This document shows, piece by piece, positions 52,523-61,285 of a stretch of 64,000 nucleotides of DNA. The stretch lies in assembly GCF_011492965.1 (NCBI RefSeq), contig NZ_CP045121.1, forward strand, positions 2,666,001 to 2,730,000, read 5' to 3'. The stretch comes from Rubrobacter marinus (lineage in GTDB: Bacteria > Actinomycetota > Rubrobacteria > Rubrobacterales > Rubrobacteraceae). Numbering within the stretch: position 1 is the stretch's first letter; each line of letters starts with the position of its first letter. Both the position numbers and the translations under genes were made by a program. The notes under the pieces were generated by a model. The model was not told the DNA's origin, did no database searches, and was given only the letters and a program-made list of their open reading frames with translations.

Positions 52523-52559
52523 TAGGACAATTATAGGTGACATACAGTCATAGGACAAT
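52523..52559 (+). promoter_or_regulatory. probable GntR operator: direct repeats TAGGACAAT
   Basis: TAGGACAAT at 52523-52531 and again at 52551-52559, with TAGGTGACA between them, ends nine bases before the GntR ATG at 52568. An A/T-rich island in very GC-rich DNA, well placed for autorepression. Confidence 0.55.
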
Positions 52560-52567
52560 AGGATGAT

Positions 52568-53542
52568 ATGGAGTTAAGGGTAGATTCCCGGAGCCACGTG
52601 CCGGTGCACGTGCAGCTCCAGGAGCAGTTGAAGCACTTGATCTTGACGGGCGAGCTCGCGGTGGGGAGCCGGTTGCCGAGTATCCGCATGCTGGCGGGCT
52701 ACCTGAGGATCAACCGGAACACGGTGGCGCGGGTGGTGGCGGAGCTCGAGCGCGAGGGCTTCCTCGAGACGCGCCGGGGGAGCGGGACTTACGTTCTGGA
52801 TCCCCCGGTCGACGCCGAGGGCATGGAGCGCCAGCGCTTTCTGGAGCGGGTGATGCGCCAGGCCGCCGAGGAGGGGGTGCCGGTCGAGGAGCTCGGGTAC
52901 GCGCTCCTGGCGCGGGCGGGGTCCCGGGTCCCGGGGAGGGCGACGATCTTGTTTGTCGAGTGCAGCGGCCCCGAGCTGGAGCAGTACGCCGCCGAGCTGG
53001 AGGACCGGCTCCCCGTGAGGGTCGAGGGGGTGCTGCTCGAGGACCTGCGCGAACGCCTGGCGCGCGAAGAAGGCGCGTCCCTCCCCTGGCGGCTCGCGGT
53101 CACGACCTTCTATCACGTCCACGAGGTCGAGGAGCTCATGGAGCCGCGCGGGATCGAGACCGTGGCGCTCCTCGCGGAGGCCACGCTCGACGGCATAACC
53201 AGGCTCGCGGAGCTGCCGGCCGGGACGAGGGTCGGCGTGCTCGGCAACTCCCGGACCTGCTCCGACAACCTCCTCAGCTCGCTCGTGGGCGCCGGCATGG
53301 ACCACCTGGAACTCTTCCAGGTCTACGAGGACGTCGGCCGGGATCTAGAGGAGCAGTTGAAGGAGACCGAGGTCGTGGTGTGCAGCAGCCCCATGTACCG
53401 GCGGCTCGCCACCCTCGGCCTCCCGCCCGGAACCGAGGTCATCCTCCAGGACCGCACCCTGGACAAGGGCGGCGTCGAGATGCTCGGACGCATGTTGCGC
53501 AGCTTGCCGCGGGAGGTCGTGGACGAAGGGGACCGGCGGTAG
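52568..53542 (+). CDS. GntR-family transcription regulator, 324 aa
   Basis: One-component regulator. N-terminal winged HTH (~8-78): VPVHVQLQEQLKHLILTGELAVGSRLPSIRMLAGYLRINRNTVARVVAELEREGFLETRRGSGTYVL, canonical GntR. The C-terminal ~230 residues do not look like UTRA, FadR or aminotransferase domains. They have Rossmann-like strand-turn elements (ATILFVECSGPELE, LAVTTFYHVHEVEELM, GTRVGVLGNSRTCSDNLLSSL, EVVVCSSPMYRRL), resembling periplasmic-binding or phosphoribosyl-type folds. The ligand is unknown. Preceded by its probable operator; no obvious target operon downstream, as pth is convergent. Confidence 0.88.
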   Translation: MELRVDSRSHVPVHVQLQEQLKHLILTGELAVGSRLPSIRMLAGYLRINRNTVARVVAELEREGFLETRRGSGTYVLDPPVDAEGMERQRFLERVMRQAAEEGVPVEELGYALLARAGSRVPGRATILFVECSGPELEQYAAELEDRLPVRVEGVLLEDLRERLAREEGASLPWRLAVTTFYHVHEVEELMEPRGIETVALLAEATLDGITRLAELPAGTRVGVLGNSRTCSDNLLSSLVGAGMDHLELFQVYEDVGRDLEEQLKETEVVVCSSPMYRRLATLGLPPGTEVILQDRTLDKGGVEMLGRMLRSLPREVVDEGDRR

Positions 53543-53557
53543 CGCCGCGGCATCCGG

Positions 53558-54256
53558 TCAGGTTCGCGTGTTGAAGCTGTTCATCGCGGCCTCGGGGCCC
53601 TTCTCGATCACGGCCTCCACCGCGTCCGCCGCCCGGCCGACGGCGTCCTTCACCGCCGAGTCCATGCGGCCGAGCACGTAGTCGGTCGGCACGACCCCGA
53701 CGGGCGGGCGGCCTATGCCGACGCGCACCCGGACGAAGTCTTTTCCGAGGTGCTGGAAGATGGAGCGGAGCCCGTTGTGCCCGCCGTGCCCGCCCCCGAC
53801 CTTCACGCGGACGTCGCCCGCGGGCAGGTCCAGATCGTCGTGCACGACGACCAGCTGCTCCAACCTGTACCCCGACAGAGCGGCGCCGGAGTTGTTCATG
53901 TACGTCGTCGGCTTGAGCAGGGTCGCGTTTGCGGCGCCGATGCCGACGGGGGCGGCCTCGGCCTTCTTCTTCGAGCGCCAGTCGACGCCGTGGCGGCTCG
54001 CCAGCTCGTCCGCCACCAAGAACCCTACGTTGTGACGGGCGCGCGCGTAGGAGCGCCCCGGGTTGCCGAGCCCCACGACGACGGGGGCCTTGATGGCCCC
54101 CGAGGTCTCGGCGTCCGTCCCGGGCTCGGCGGGGGGCTCTCCGTCCCCAGCCGCGCCCCCCTTACCGAAGAGGGACGACAGCTTAAGCCTGGACGTTCTG
54201 TCCTGCGGGGCCCTCTCCCTCCTCGGGAGAAACCTCCTCGGTCCCCTCTTCGGCAT
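53558..54256 (-). CDS. pth: peptidyl-tRNA hydrolase, start uncertain
   Basis: Recycles tRNA from dropped-off peptidyl-tRNA. Family motifs: VVVGLGNPGRSYARARHNVGF (catalytic His of HNVG), LLKPTTYMNNSG (Asn), LVVVHDDLDLPAGDVRVKVGGGHGGHNGLRSI and VRVGIGRPPVG. The only ATG (54256) gives an N-terminal extension of ~55 low-complexity residues and overlaps rplY by 74 bp. A GTG at 54076 would start just at GLGNPG and remove the first strand, so the true start may be a rare codon in between. Operon with rplY, prs and glmU, a usual arrangement. Confidence 0.93.
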   Translation of the reverse strand: MPKRGPRRFLPRRERAPQDRTSRLKLSSLFGKGGAAGDGEPPAEPGTDAETSGAIKAPVVVGLGNPGRSYARARHNVGFLVADELASRHGVDWRSKKKAEAAPVGIGAANATLLKPTTYMNNSGAALSGYRLEQLVVVHDDLDLPAGDVRVKVGGGHGGHNGLRSIFQHLGKDFVRVRVGIGRPPVGVVPTDYVLGRMDSAVKDAVGRAADAVEAVIEKGPEAAMNSFNTRT

Positions 54257-54893
54257 CCGGCTCCACTCCCTCCGCGGTGTCGTCCTCGCTCGGCTCCTCG
54301 ACGATGCCCGCGGCCTCCAGTTCGTCCTCGGTGACCTCTGTCGGCGTCGTCACCGTGACCGCGACCTCCTCGGGGTCGGAGATCAGGGTGATCCCCTCGG
54401 GCAGGCGGATGTCGCCGATGCTCAGGTTCTCGTTGATGTCCAGGCCGGAGACGTCGACCTCGAGCTCCTGCGGGATGTCCCCCGGCAGCGTCTCGACCTC
54501 GACCTCGTAGGCCTCCTGCTGCAAGACGCCGCCCTCGCTGACGCCCGGCGACTCGCCGATGACGGCCACGGGGACGGTAACGACGATCCTCTCGCGCATG
54601 TTCACCGGCGCGAAGTCGACGTGCACGAGGCGTCCGGTCACGGGGTTGCGCTGCGCGTCCACCACGCGGGCCGTGGCGTTTCCGCCACTTCCGATGCTCA
54701 GGTCGTAGAGCGCGTTGTCGCCCACGTGCTGGAGCGTGTAGTCCACGATCTTCTCGGGGACGGCGAGGACGGAGTTGCCGTCGGCGTCGCCGTACAGGAC
54801 CGCCGGGACCATGCCCTGGGCCCTCAGCCGCCGGGCGTCGTTCTTGCCCCGGCCCTCGCGCGCCCTCGCGTCGAGATTTACGTTGTCTGCCAT
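54183..54893 (-). CDS. rplY: 50S ribosomal protein bL25 (general stress CTC form), 236 aa
   Basis: 5S rRNA-binding large-subunit protein. N-terminal L25 domain (~5-95): VNLDARAREGRGKNDARRLRAQGMVPAVLYGDADGNSVLAV, ITGRLVHVDFAPVNM-type region (here VTGRLVHVDFAPVNM). C-terminal TL5/CTC beta domain (~95-185: VVTVPVAVIGESPGVSEGGVLQQEAYEVEVETLPGDIPQELEVDVSGL). An acidic tail rich in Glu follows. Its start lies 20 bp after the prs stop. Confidence 0.95.
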   Translation of the reverse strand: MADNVNLDARAREGRGKNDARRLRAQGMVPAVLYGDADGNSVLAVPEKIVDYTLQHVGDNALYDLSIGSGGNATARVVDAQRNPVTGRLVHVDFAPVNMRERIVVTVPVAVIGESPGVSEGGVLQQEAYEVEVETLPGDIPQELEVDVSGLDINENLSIGDIRLPEGITLISDPEEVAVTVTTPTEVTEDELEAAGIVEEPSEDDTAEGVEPDAEEGTEEVSPEEGEGPAGQNVQA

Positions 54894-54913
54894 CTTTCTT
54901 CTCCTAATACCGT

Positions 54914-55906
54914 CTAGAAAAGTTGGTTCTCGCCCATAAAGACCCCGCTGACCGACTCATCCGAGAAGACGTTGCGAATGGTGCTCGCGAGGATCGGGGC
55001 TATCGTCAAGACCTGTATCTTATCCTGCGGCTCGCCAGGCTTCAAAGGCAGGGTGTCCGTGACGACGACCTCCTTGAGGTCGGAGGCCTGGATCCTCTCG
55101 TAGGCCGGCCCCGAGAAGACGGGGTGCGTCGCGCACGCGTAAGCCTCCGTCGCGCCCTCGTTCAGCAGCCGCTCCGCCGCGTTCACGAGGGTGCCGGCGG
55201 TGTCGATCAGGTCGTCGACCAGGATTACGCGCTTGTCCTTTACGTCGCCGATGACGTGCGTCACCTCGGACTCGCCCGGCTTGTTCCTTATCTTGTTGAC
55301 GATCGCCCACGGGAGCCCGAGCCTGTCGGCGAGGCGTTTGGCTACCTTCGCCTCCCCGACGTCGGGGGCGACGACCACCGCGTCGTCGGCGTCCTTGAAG
55401 CCCTGCGAGATAAAGTGATCCACGAACGTGTGCATGGCGGTGAGGTGGTCGACCGGGAAGGAGAAGAAGCCCTCGATCTGGCCGACGTGCAGGTCCATCG
55501 TCATCACGCGGTCGGCGCCCGCGACCTGGATCATGTTCGCCACGAGCCGCGCCGTGATGGGCTCGCGCGGTTTGGTCTTGCGGTCCTGGCGCGAGTAGGC
55601 GAACCAGGGGATGACCGCGACGATGGTCTCGGCCGAGGCCCTCTTGGCCGCGTCGATCATCGTGAGGAGCTGCATGAGGTGCCTGTTCACCGGCTCGGCC
55701 AGGGACTGCACGATAAAAACGTCGGCCCCCCGCACGCTCTCCTTGTAGCGGGCGTAGACCTCGCCGCCGGAGAACTGCCTGAGCTCGACCTCGCCCATCG
55801 GGACCTCGAGCCGGTCGGCGATCCTGTCCGCAAGCTCCGGGTAGCCCCATCCCGAGAAGAGCACGAGCCGCTTCTCCGCCGACATCTCCAGGTGGCCGTT
55901 CTGCAT
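54914..55906 (-). CDS. prs: ribose-phosphate pyrophosphokinase, 330 aa
   Basis: Makes PRPP from ribose 5-phosphate and ATP. ATG 55906 overlaps the glmU stop (TGATG); a GTG immediately before is equivalent. Motifs: FSGGEVYARYKESVRGADVFIVQS, MIDAAKRASAETIVAVIPWFAYSRQDRK (ATP loop), ADRVMTMDLHVGQIEGFF (Mg2+ His/Asp), VVVAPDVGEAKVAKRLADRL, and the PRPP-binding loop RVILVDDLIDTAGTL. Normal length. glmU-prs is a classic pair. Confidence 0.97.
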   Translation of the reverse strand: MQNGHLEMSAEKRLVLFSGWGYPELADRIADRLEVPMGEVELRQFSGGEVYARYKESVRGADVFIVQSLAEPVNRHLMQLLTMIDAAKRASAETIVAVIPWFAYSRQDRKTKPREPITARLVANMIQVAGADRVMTMDLHVGQIEGFFSFPVDHLTAMHTFVDHFISQGFKDADDAVVVAPDVGEAKVAKRLADRLGLPWAIVNKIRNKPGESEVTHVIGDVKDKRVILVDDLIDTAGTLVNAAERLLNEGATEAYACATHPVFSGPAYERIQASDLKEVVVTDTLPLKPGEPQDKIQVLTIAPILASTIRNVFSDESVSGVFMGENQLF

Positions 55907-57330
55907 CACGCGCGCTTACCCTCCGTCTCGGTCCCATCGACCCGTCCGTCGACATTTGTATCTTCTTTTACCCGATGGGGGGCGTTGCGTATCGCGCGCG
56001 CCGGCATGCCGACGGCGAGCTTGCCGGGCGGGACGTCCTTGTTGACCACGCTGCCGGCCCCGAGGTAGGAGCCCTCCCCGACCTTGACCGGCGCGATCAG
56101 GCTGGTGTTGACCCCGGTGAAGGCCCCGTCCCCGATCTCGGTGCGGTTCTTGTTCTTCCCGTCGTAGTTCGCCGTTATGGTCCCGGCCCCGAGGTTCGCC
56201 CCCTCGCCTATGGTCGTGTCCCCCACGTAGGAGAGGTGCGGCACCTTGCTCCCGGCGCCCACGACGGTGTTCTTGACCTCGCAGAACGCCCCGACCTTCG
56301 AAGCATCCTCCAGGCGCGTCCCGGGCCTGAGGTAGGAGTACGGGCCGACGGTCGCCCCGGGCCCGACCTCGGCGCCGCGGCCCACCGAGTGCTCGACGGT
56401 CGCGCCGTCCTCGACGACCGTATCCAGAAGGTCGGAGGAGGGTCCGATCACGCAGTCCGATCCGATCCTCGTCGCCCCGCGCAGGAACGTGCCCGGCAGG
56501 ATCACGGTGTCCCGCCCGATCTCGACCGTCGCCTCGATGTGCGTGGAGACCGGGTCGCGGACCGTCACCCCGGCGCGCATGTGGGCGTCCAGGATCTTGC
56601 GCCGCACGATCTCCTCGGCGAGCGCGAGCTGCGCCCGGTCGTTGACGAGGTTGGCCTCCTGCGGGTTCTTCAGGAGGCAGGTGACGGCCCGGCTCTCCCG
56701 CCCGATAATCTCCAGGGCGTCCGTCAGGTAGACCTCGCCCTGGTCGTTCTCCGAGCCCACGAGGCCCATCGCCCGGCGGATGTCCCTCAGCTCGAAGGCG
56801 TAGAGCCCGAGGTTGACGAGCCGGACCCGCTTCTCGGCCTCCGTCGCGTCCCGCTCCTCGACGATGCGCACCACGCCCGCGTCCTCCATCACGCGCCCGA
56901 GGCCCGTCGCGTCGTCGAGCTCGGCCACGAGCACGGTCGCGCCCACCCCGGCCTCGCGGTGGCGCCCCAGGAGATCGGCCAGCGTCGCGTCGGAGATCAG
57001 GGGCCCGTCCCCGTTGACCACGAGCAGGGTCCCCTCCTCGCCCTCCAGCGCTTCGAGCACCACGCGCACGGCGTCGCCGGTGCCGTTCTGCTGCTTCTGG
57101 AGGACGGGCTCGACGCCTCCGGGAAGGACCGCCTCGACCTCCTCGGCCTGGTGGCCCACCACGACCATCGTCCTCTGCGAGCCCAGAGGCTCCAGGGCGG
57201 CGATGGCGTAGTTCACCATCGGGACGCCGCAGATGGTGTGCAGCACCTTCGCCCGGTTGGACTTCATCCGGGTACCCTTACCGGCCGCCAAAACGGCCGA
57301 GAAAATCGGACCTCTCCCGCGCTCGGACAT
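55906..57330 (-). CDS. glmU: bifunctional UDP-N-acetylglucosamine pyrophosphorylase / glucosamine-1-phosphate N-acetyltransferase, 474 aa
   Basis: Makes UDP-GlcNAc for peptidoglycan. ATG 57330 (MSERGRGPIFSAVLAAGKGTRM) follows AAGGAGCTT. N-terminal uridyltransferase: LAAGKGTRMKSNRAKVLHTICG, VLQKQQNGTGDAV, LVVNGDGPLISDATL. C-terminal left-handed beta-helix acetyltransferase (~250-450): VTVRDPVSTHIEATVEIGRDTVILPG, GPYSYLRPGTRLED, KVGAFCEVKNTVVG, LSYVGDTTIGEGANLGAGTITANYDG (catalytic His is replaced by the usual H-L-S-Y-V-G-D context), KTEIGDGAFTG-type region (here NRTEIGDGAFTGVNTSL). tRNA-Gln lies just upstream on the same strand. Confidence 0.97.
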   Translation of the reverse strand: MSERGRGPIFSAVLAAGKGTRMKSNRAKVLHTICGVPMVNYAIAALEPLGSQRTMVVVGHQAEEVEAVLPGGVEPVLQKQQNGTGDAVRVVLEALEGEEGTLLVVNGDGPLISDATLADLLGRHREAGVGATVLVAELDDATGLGRVMEDAGVVRIVEERDATEAEKRVRLVNLGLYAFELRDIRRAMGLVGSENDQGEVYLTDALEIIGRESRAVTCLLKNPQEANLVNDRAQLALAEEIVRRKILDAHMRAGVTVRDPVSTHIEATVEIGRDTVILPGTFLRGATRIGSDCVIGPSSDLLDTVVEDGATVEHSVGRGAEVGPGATVGPYSYLRPGTRLEDASKVGAFCEVKNTVVGAGSKVPHLSYVGDTTIGEGANLGAGTITANYDGKNKNRTEIGDGAFTGVNTSLIAPVKVGEGSYLGAGSVVNKDVPPGKLAVGMPARAIRNAPHRVKEDTNVDGRVDGTETEGKRA

Positions 57331-57401
57331 AAGCTCCTTCGCGACTCTTGCTCGCCTACGACGATCTCCGGGTCCGGGGCGGCGCCCCGTATAACCCCCG
57401 G

Positions 57402-57472
57402 CTGGGGCGGCAGGATTCGAACCTGCGATCCCGGGACCAAAACCCGGTGCCTTGCCGCTTGGCCACGCCCCA
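57402..57472 (-). tRNA. tRNA-Gln (anticodon UUG)
   Basis: Minus-strand cloverleaf: acceptor TGGGGCG / CGCCCCA, discriminator G, D-arm GGCCAAGCGGCAAGGCA, anticodon stem ACCGGGTTTTGGTCCCGG with UUG and T-arm GCAGGTTCGAATCCTGC. CCA is not encoded. Confidence 0.95.
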
Positions 57473-57674
57473 AAGCAGGCGCCGAACCGCTCGCCCGCGA
57501 CGGCGCGATTATACCGGAGCGCCCTTGCTCCGTCAGTCCCAAAGTCCCGGACCTGGAGGGCCGCAGAGCCCGCCGGAGAGCCCTTCTGCTCCTTTGGAGG
57601 AGACAGCGGCCCCGGTAGAATCAAGTCCGGGACGAGGAAGGGGACGACCCGGCGGGTCGTCGGAAGGAGCTGCC

Positions 57675-58256
57675 GTGGCCGACAAACCGGACCTGCCGAT
57701 CCTGCCGTTCGCCTCCCGCGAGGCGTGGGGCGCGTGGCTCGACGAACACCACGCCTCTTCGGACGGGCTGTGGCTTAAAATCGCCAAAAAGGGCTCCGGC
57801 CTGGAGACCGTCTCCTACGCCGAGGCCGTAGAAGTGGCCCTCTGCTACGGCTGGATCGACGGCCAGGGGCGCGGGCTGGACGACGCATGCTGGCTCCAGC
57901 GGTTCACGCCGCGCAGGCCCAGGAGCCGGTGGTCGCGGGTCAATCGGGAGAAGGCCACGAGGCTCATCGAATCGGGCGCGATGAAGCCCGCCGGCCTGCG
58001 GGAGGTCGAGCGGGCCAGGGCCGACGGCAGGTGGGACGCCGCCTACGAGGCCCCGAGCAAGGCGACGGTACCCGACGACCTGCGGCGGGAGCTGGAGAAG
58101 AACGAAGTGGCCCGGACGTTCTTCGACGCGCTGGATGGCACCAACAGGTACGCCATCCTCTACCGCATAGGGGAAGCCAAGAAGCCCGAGACCCGGGCCA
58201 GACGCATCGAGAAGTACGTGACGATGCTGGGGGAAGGAAAGAAGATCTACCCCTGA
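57675..58256 (+). CDS. YdeI/OmpD-associated-like protein, 193 aa
   Basis: Bacteriocin-protection family (YdeI); function unknown. GTG 57675 (VADKPDLPILPFASREAWGAWL) follows GGAAGGAGCTGCC. Family motifs: HHASSDGLWLKIAKKGSG, VSYAEAVEVALCYGWIDGQGRGLDD, WLQRFTPRRPRSRWSRVNREKATRLIESG, GLREVERARADGRW and TRARRIEKYVTMLGEGKKIY. Complete and typical in length. Divergent from tRNA-Gln/glmU and convergent with ispE; no functional link to the neighbours is seen. Confidence 0.9.
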   Translation: MADKPDLPILPFASREAWGAWLDEHHASSDGLWLKIAKKGSGLETVSYAEAVEVALCYGWIDGQGRGLDDACWLQRFTPRRPRSRWSRVNREKATRLIESGAMKPAGLREVERARADGRWDAAYEAPSKATVPDDLRRELEKNEVARTFFDALDGTNRYAILYRIGEAKKPETRARRIEKYVTMLGEGKKIYP

Positions 58257-58344
58257 GAAGGGCCGCCACCCGTCGCGCGGCCTCGATGGAGCCGGACGAA
58301 GCCCGCCGGTCCGACCGGCGTCTCGGGCACGGAGTTCGTTCCCC

Positions 58345-59262
58345 TCAACCGCCCGGACGACGGGAAGCACGGCTCGGGGCGCGCTCCCGCAACACCTCCA
58401 CGCCGCTCGCCACCGGACGGCAGACCCGCGCAAAGGGCGCCAGGATACCTCGCCGGGCGCCGCGCGCGGCGGCCTCCGAGCCGAAGAGCCCGTAAACCGC
58501 CGTGCCGCTCCCGCTCATGATGGCGCCGAGGGCCCCGGCGCGCGACAGCCCCTCCCTCAGCTCCCCCACCTCCGGCACGAGGGTCTCCGTCACGGGGGCG
58601 AGGTCGTTGCCGAGGGACCGCACGAGGCCGCCGAGGTCCCCGGCGCGCAGGGCGTCGAGGGCCGGCGCGATGGAAGGCCATTCCTCGCCCGGACGCTCGT
58701 CGTAGGCTTTGTAGATCCGGGCCGTCTCCGCGCCCCGGTCCGGCTTGGCGACGACGAGGTGGTGCTCCGGCGGCGCCGGCAGGGGCGTGAGGACCTCACC
58801 TACCCCCTCCCCGAGCGCCGTGCCGCCGCCGATGCAGAACGGCACGTCCGCCCCTATCCGCACGCCTATACCCCGCAGCTCCCCGTCGCCCAGCCCCAGC
58901 CCGAACATCTCGTTCAGGCCGACGAGCGCCGCCGCGGCGTCCGCCGACCCCCCGCCGAGGCCGGCCCCCGCCGGTACGGACTTGCGGAGCCGGACGCGCA
59001 CCGGCAACTCCTCGCCGGTCGCCTCCCTCAAGAGCTTCCACGCCAGGCACACCGTGTTCTTGTCGTTCGGCCCGATCGAGGCCCCCTCGGGCTCCACCCG
59101 AAGCTCGAACCCCTCGTCCGAGCGCTCGATCTCGAGCTCGTCGCACAGCGAGATGCTCTGCAGGATCGTGGAGATATCGTGGTACCCGTCGGCCCTGACG
59201 CCGCGCACCTCGAGCGCGTAGTTGACCTTGGCGAAGGCCCTGAGCCGCAGAGCCCCGGTCAT
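58345..59262 (-). CDS. ispE: 4-diphosphocytidyl-2-C-methyl-D-erythritol kinase, 305 aa
   Basis: MEP-pathway kinase in isoprenoid synthesis. ATG 59262 overlaps the ksgA stop (ATGA); an ATG at 59274 is in frame. GHMP motifs: [50 protein letters not shown] (ATP loop), [39 protein letters not shown]. The last ~30 residues are Arg/Pro rich and unlikely to be structured. ksgA-ispE coupling is standard. Confidence 0.96.
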   Translation of the reverse strand: MTGALRLRAFAKVNYALEVRGVRADGYHDISTILQSISLCDELEIERSDEGFELRVEPEGASIGPNDKNTVCLAWKLLREATGEELPVRVRLRKSVPAGAGLGGGSADAAAALVGLNEMFGLGLGDGELRGIGVRIGADVPFCIGGGTALGEGVGEVLTPLPAPPEHHLVVAKPDRGAETARIYKAYDERPGEEWPSIAPALDALRAGDLGGLVRSLGNDLAPVTETLVPEVGELREGLSRAGALGAIMSGSGTAVYGLFGSEAAARGARRGILAPFARVCRPVASGVEVLRERAPSRASRRPGG

Positions 59263-60062
59263 CGGATCGCCCACGACAGCTCCCGGTACAGCGCCACGAA
59301 GTCCTCGGGCGCGAGCTCCTCCGCCCGCGCGTCCGGACCGTGCCCGATCGAGGCCAGCGCCTTCGGCGCCCCGCCCCGCGCGGCCTCCGGCAGGTTGTTG
59401 ACGAGCCGCTTGCGCCGGCTCCGGAAGGCCGAGACCACGAGCTCCTTGACGCCCGCGTACTCCCCGGGCTTCGCAACACCCGTACTCCTCCGCTCCATCG
59501 CGACGACCGCGGACCAGACGTTCGGCGGCGGGTCGAAGACCTGCGGCGAGACCTTGTGCGCCACGCGCGCCTCCGCGAGGGTCTGCACCAGCACGGCGTA
59601 CGCCCCGTAGTCCTTCGTCCTCGGCCGCGCGGCCATCCTCCGCGCCACCTCGAGCTGCACCATGAAGCGCAAGACCCGCAGGTAAGGGGCCTCCTCCAGC
59701 AGCCTCAACACGAGCGGCGAGGCGACGTTATAGGGGAGGTTGGCAGCCATCTTGTTCGGCCGGGGCGCGAGGGAGGCGTAGTCGAAGGCGAGGGCGTCGG
59801 CCTCGTACACCCGCACGTTCTCCCGCCCCCCGAGGGCCTCCTTCAAGAGCGGCAGGACGTCGCGGTCGAGCTCCACGGCGTGCACGGTCCCCGCCCTCTC
59901 CGCGAGGATCGAGGTGAGGGCGCCGCGGCCCGGCCCGATCTCCAGCACGACGTCGCCGGCGGTCACCCCCTCGGCGACGATGCGGGCGGTGTTCGGGTCC
60001 TTGAGGAAGTGCTGGCCGAGGCGCTTCTTCGGGAACGGGCTCCGGGGACTGGGGGGCTCCAA
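59259..60062 (-). CDS. ksgA: 16S rRNA (A1518/A1519)-dimethyltransferase, 267 aa
   Basis: Dimethylates two adenines in the 3' hairpin of 16S rRNA. TTG 60062 ([19 protein letters not shown]) is preferred since no ATG/GTG lies between the tatD stop and the conserved core; an ATG at 60152 lies inside tatD. Motifs: [34 protein letters not shown] (SAM motif I), [32 protein letters not shown] (NLPY catalytic motif), [11 protein letters not shown]. Coupled to ispE. Confidence 0.94.
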   Translation of the reverse strand: MEPPSPRSPFPKKRLGQHFLKDPNTARIVAEGVTAGDVVLEIGPGRGALTSILAERAGTVHAVELDRDVLPLLKEALGGRENVRVYEADALAFDYASLAPRPNKMAANLPYNVASPLVLRLLEEAPYLRVLRFMVQLEVARRMAARPRTKDYGAYAVLVQTLAEARVAHKVSPQVFDPPPNVWSAVVAMERRSTGVAKPGEYAGVKELVVSAFRSRRKRLVNNLPEAARGGAPKALASIGHGPDARAEELAPEDFVALYRELSWAIR

Positions 60063-60072
60063 AGGGCGCGGA

Positions 60073-60827
60073 CTAGACCTCGAGCGGGAGGCCGAAGACG
60101 TTGCGGGCGTTGCGGCTCGTGAGGGTCCCGAAGGCCTCCTCGTCCATGCCAAGGCGCTCGGCGACGAAGCGGGCGGTGTGGACGACGTGCTTCGGCTCGT
60201 TCCTCTCGCCGCGCACGGGCTGGGGGCTCAGGTACGGGGCGTCCGTCTCCACGAGCAGCCGGTCCGGGTTCAGCCGGTCCAGAAAGTCCGCCGTCGGGTT
60301 GCTCTTGTACGTGACGTTCCCGGCGAGGCCCACGTAGTAGTCGCGCTCTGCGGCCTCGGCCACCTCGCGCTCGCCCCCCTCGAAGCAGTGGAGGACCACG
60401 GGACGCGCGCGCGGCCCATGATCGCCATCGTGTCCGCGAACGCCCGCCTCGTGTGGATGATCAGGGGCAGCCGCGTGTCGTTGGCCAGCGAGATCACGTC
60501 CTCGAAGAGCGCCTTCTGGATCTCCCCGGACCAATCCCCCGGTAGTAATCGAGCCCGACCTCGCCCAGCGCCACCACCCCCGGCGACTCCGAGAGCTCCG
60601 CCAAAACCTCCAGGTCATTGGCGGTGTACGTCCCCGCGTTGTGCGGGTGTATCCCCGCCGCCGAGTACACGTTCGGCAGCGCCGCCGCGAGCGCCGCCCC
60701 TTCTGCGAGTCCTCGACGTCCGTCCCGATGTTCACGACCGCCAACACCCCCGCCTCGGCCGCCCCTCGACCGCAGCCTCCGGCGAGACCTCGAGCCGCAA
60801 GAGGTGCGTGTGCGAATCTATAAGCAT
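60073..60827 (-). pseudogene. tatD: TatD-family metal-dependent hydrolase, several frameshifts
   Basis: TatD DNases/D-aminoacyl hydrolases use two metal ions in a TIM barrel. ATG 60827 gives MLIDSHTHLLRLEVSPEAAVE with the first metal pair (HTH). Successive frames give VLAVVNIGTDVEDSQK, then ALPNVYSAAGIHPHN, LEVLAELSESPGVVALGEVGLDYY, and VLHCFEGGEREVAEAAERDYY and LLVETDAPYLSPQP to the stop at 60073. At least three frameshifts (near 60760, 60700, 60545 and ~60410) break the gene, net -1. All catalytic motifs are present, suggesting either very recent decay or base-calling errors. Upstream of ksgA as in many genomes. Confidence 0.8.
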
Positions 60828-60943
60828 GCTACCGCCCCACCCTCGCTCCCGGTCGCCTTCAGCACGGGGGCATTATAGAGCCCATACCTCCTCCCGGTAA
60901 GACGGCACCGATCCACCCTTCCCGCGCGCCCGATCCGTGCTAC

Positions 60944-60969
60944 TATATTTTGTTAATTGGCGAAATAAC
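60944..60969 (+). promoter_or_regulatory. promoter and operator of sdpR-like gene
   Basis: TATATT (60944-60949) as -10, then the inverted repeat GTTAATT-GGCG-AAATAAC (60952-60969) across the expected start. ArsR-family repressors bind such sites, so autorepression by the downstream gene is likely. The A/T content is far above the surroundings. Confidence 0.55.
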
Positions 60970-61006
60970 GAAAGAGGTTGGTGTTCGGTGGCTGCGGGCG
61001 AGGGTG

Positions 61007-61242
61007 ATGGACAAGGTGTTCAAGGCGTTGGGGGACCCGACGCGGCGCGGGATCCTGCGCCTGCTCCGTTCGGGCGACATGAGCGCGGGCGTATCGCGGA
61101 GGAGTTCCCGGTCGCGAAGTCGACGCTCTCCGGGCACCTGAACGTCTTGAAGGAGGCCAACCTGGTCGTGGCGGAGCGGAGCGGCACCACCATCACCTAC
61201 AGCCTCAACGTGGGCGTGTACGAGGAGATGCTGGGGCCGTGA
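61007..61242 (+). pseudogene. sdpR: SdpR-like ArsR-family repressor, one frameshift
   Basis: Small winged-helix autorepressor. ATG 61007 (MDKVFKALGDPTRRGILRLLRSGDMSAG) gives the N-terminal half, then the frame shifts near 61090. The other frame gives RIAEEFPVAKSTLSGHLNVLKEANLVVAERSGTTITYSLN to TGA 61242. The recognition helix (VAKSTLSGHLNVL) is intact. One missing base in GCGTATCGCGG would restore it. The pair with sdpI is a known module. Confidence 0.8.
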
Positions 61243-61285
61243 TGGAGTTGCTGGGACGGGGCGGAGAAGAAGGAGGGCAAGGGTG

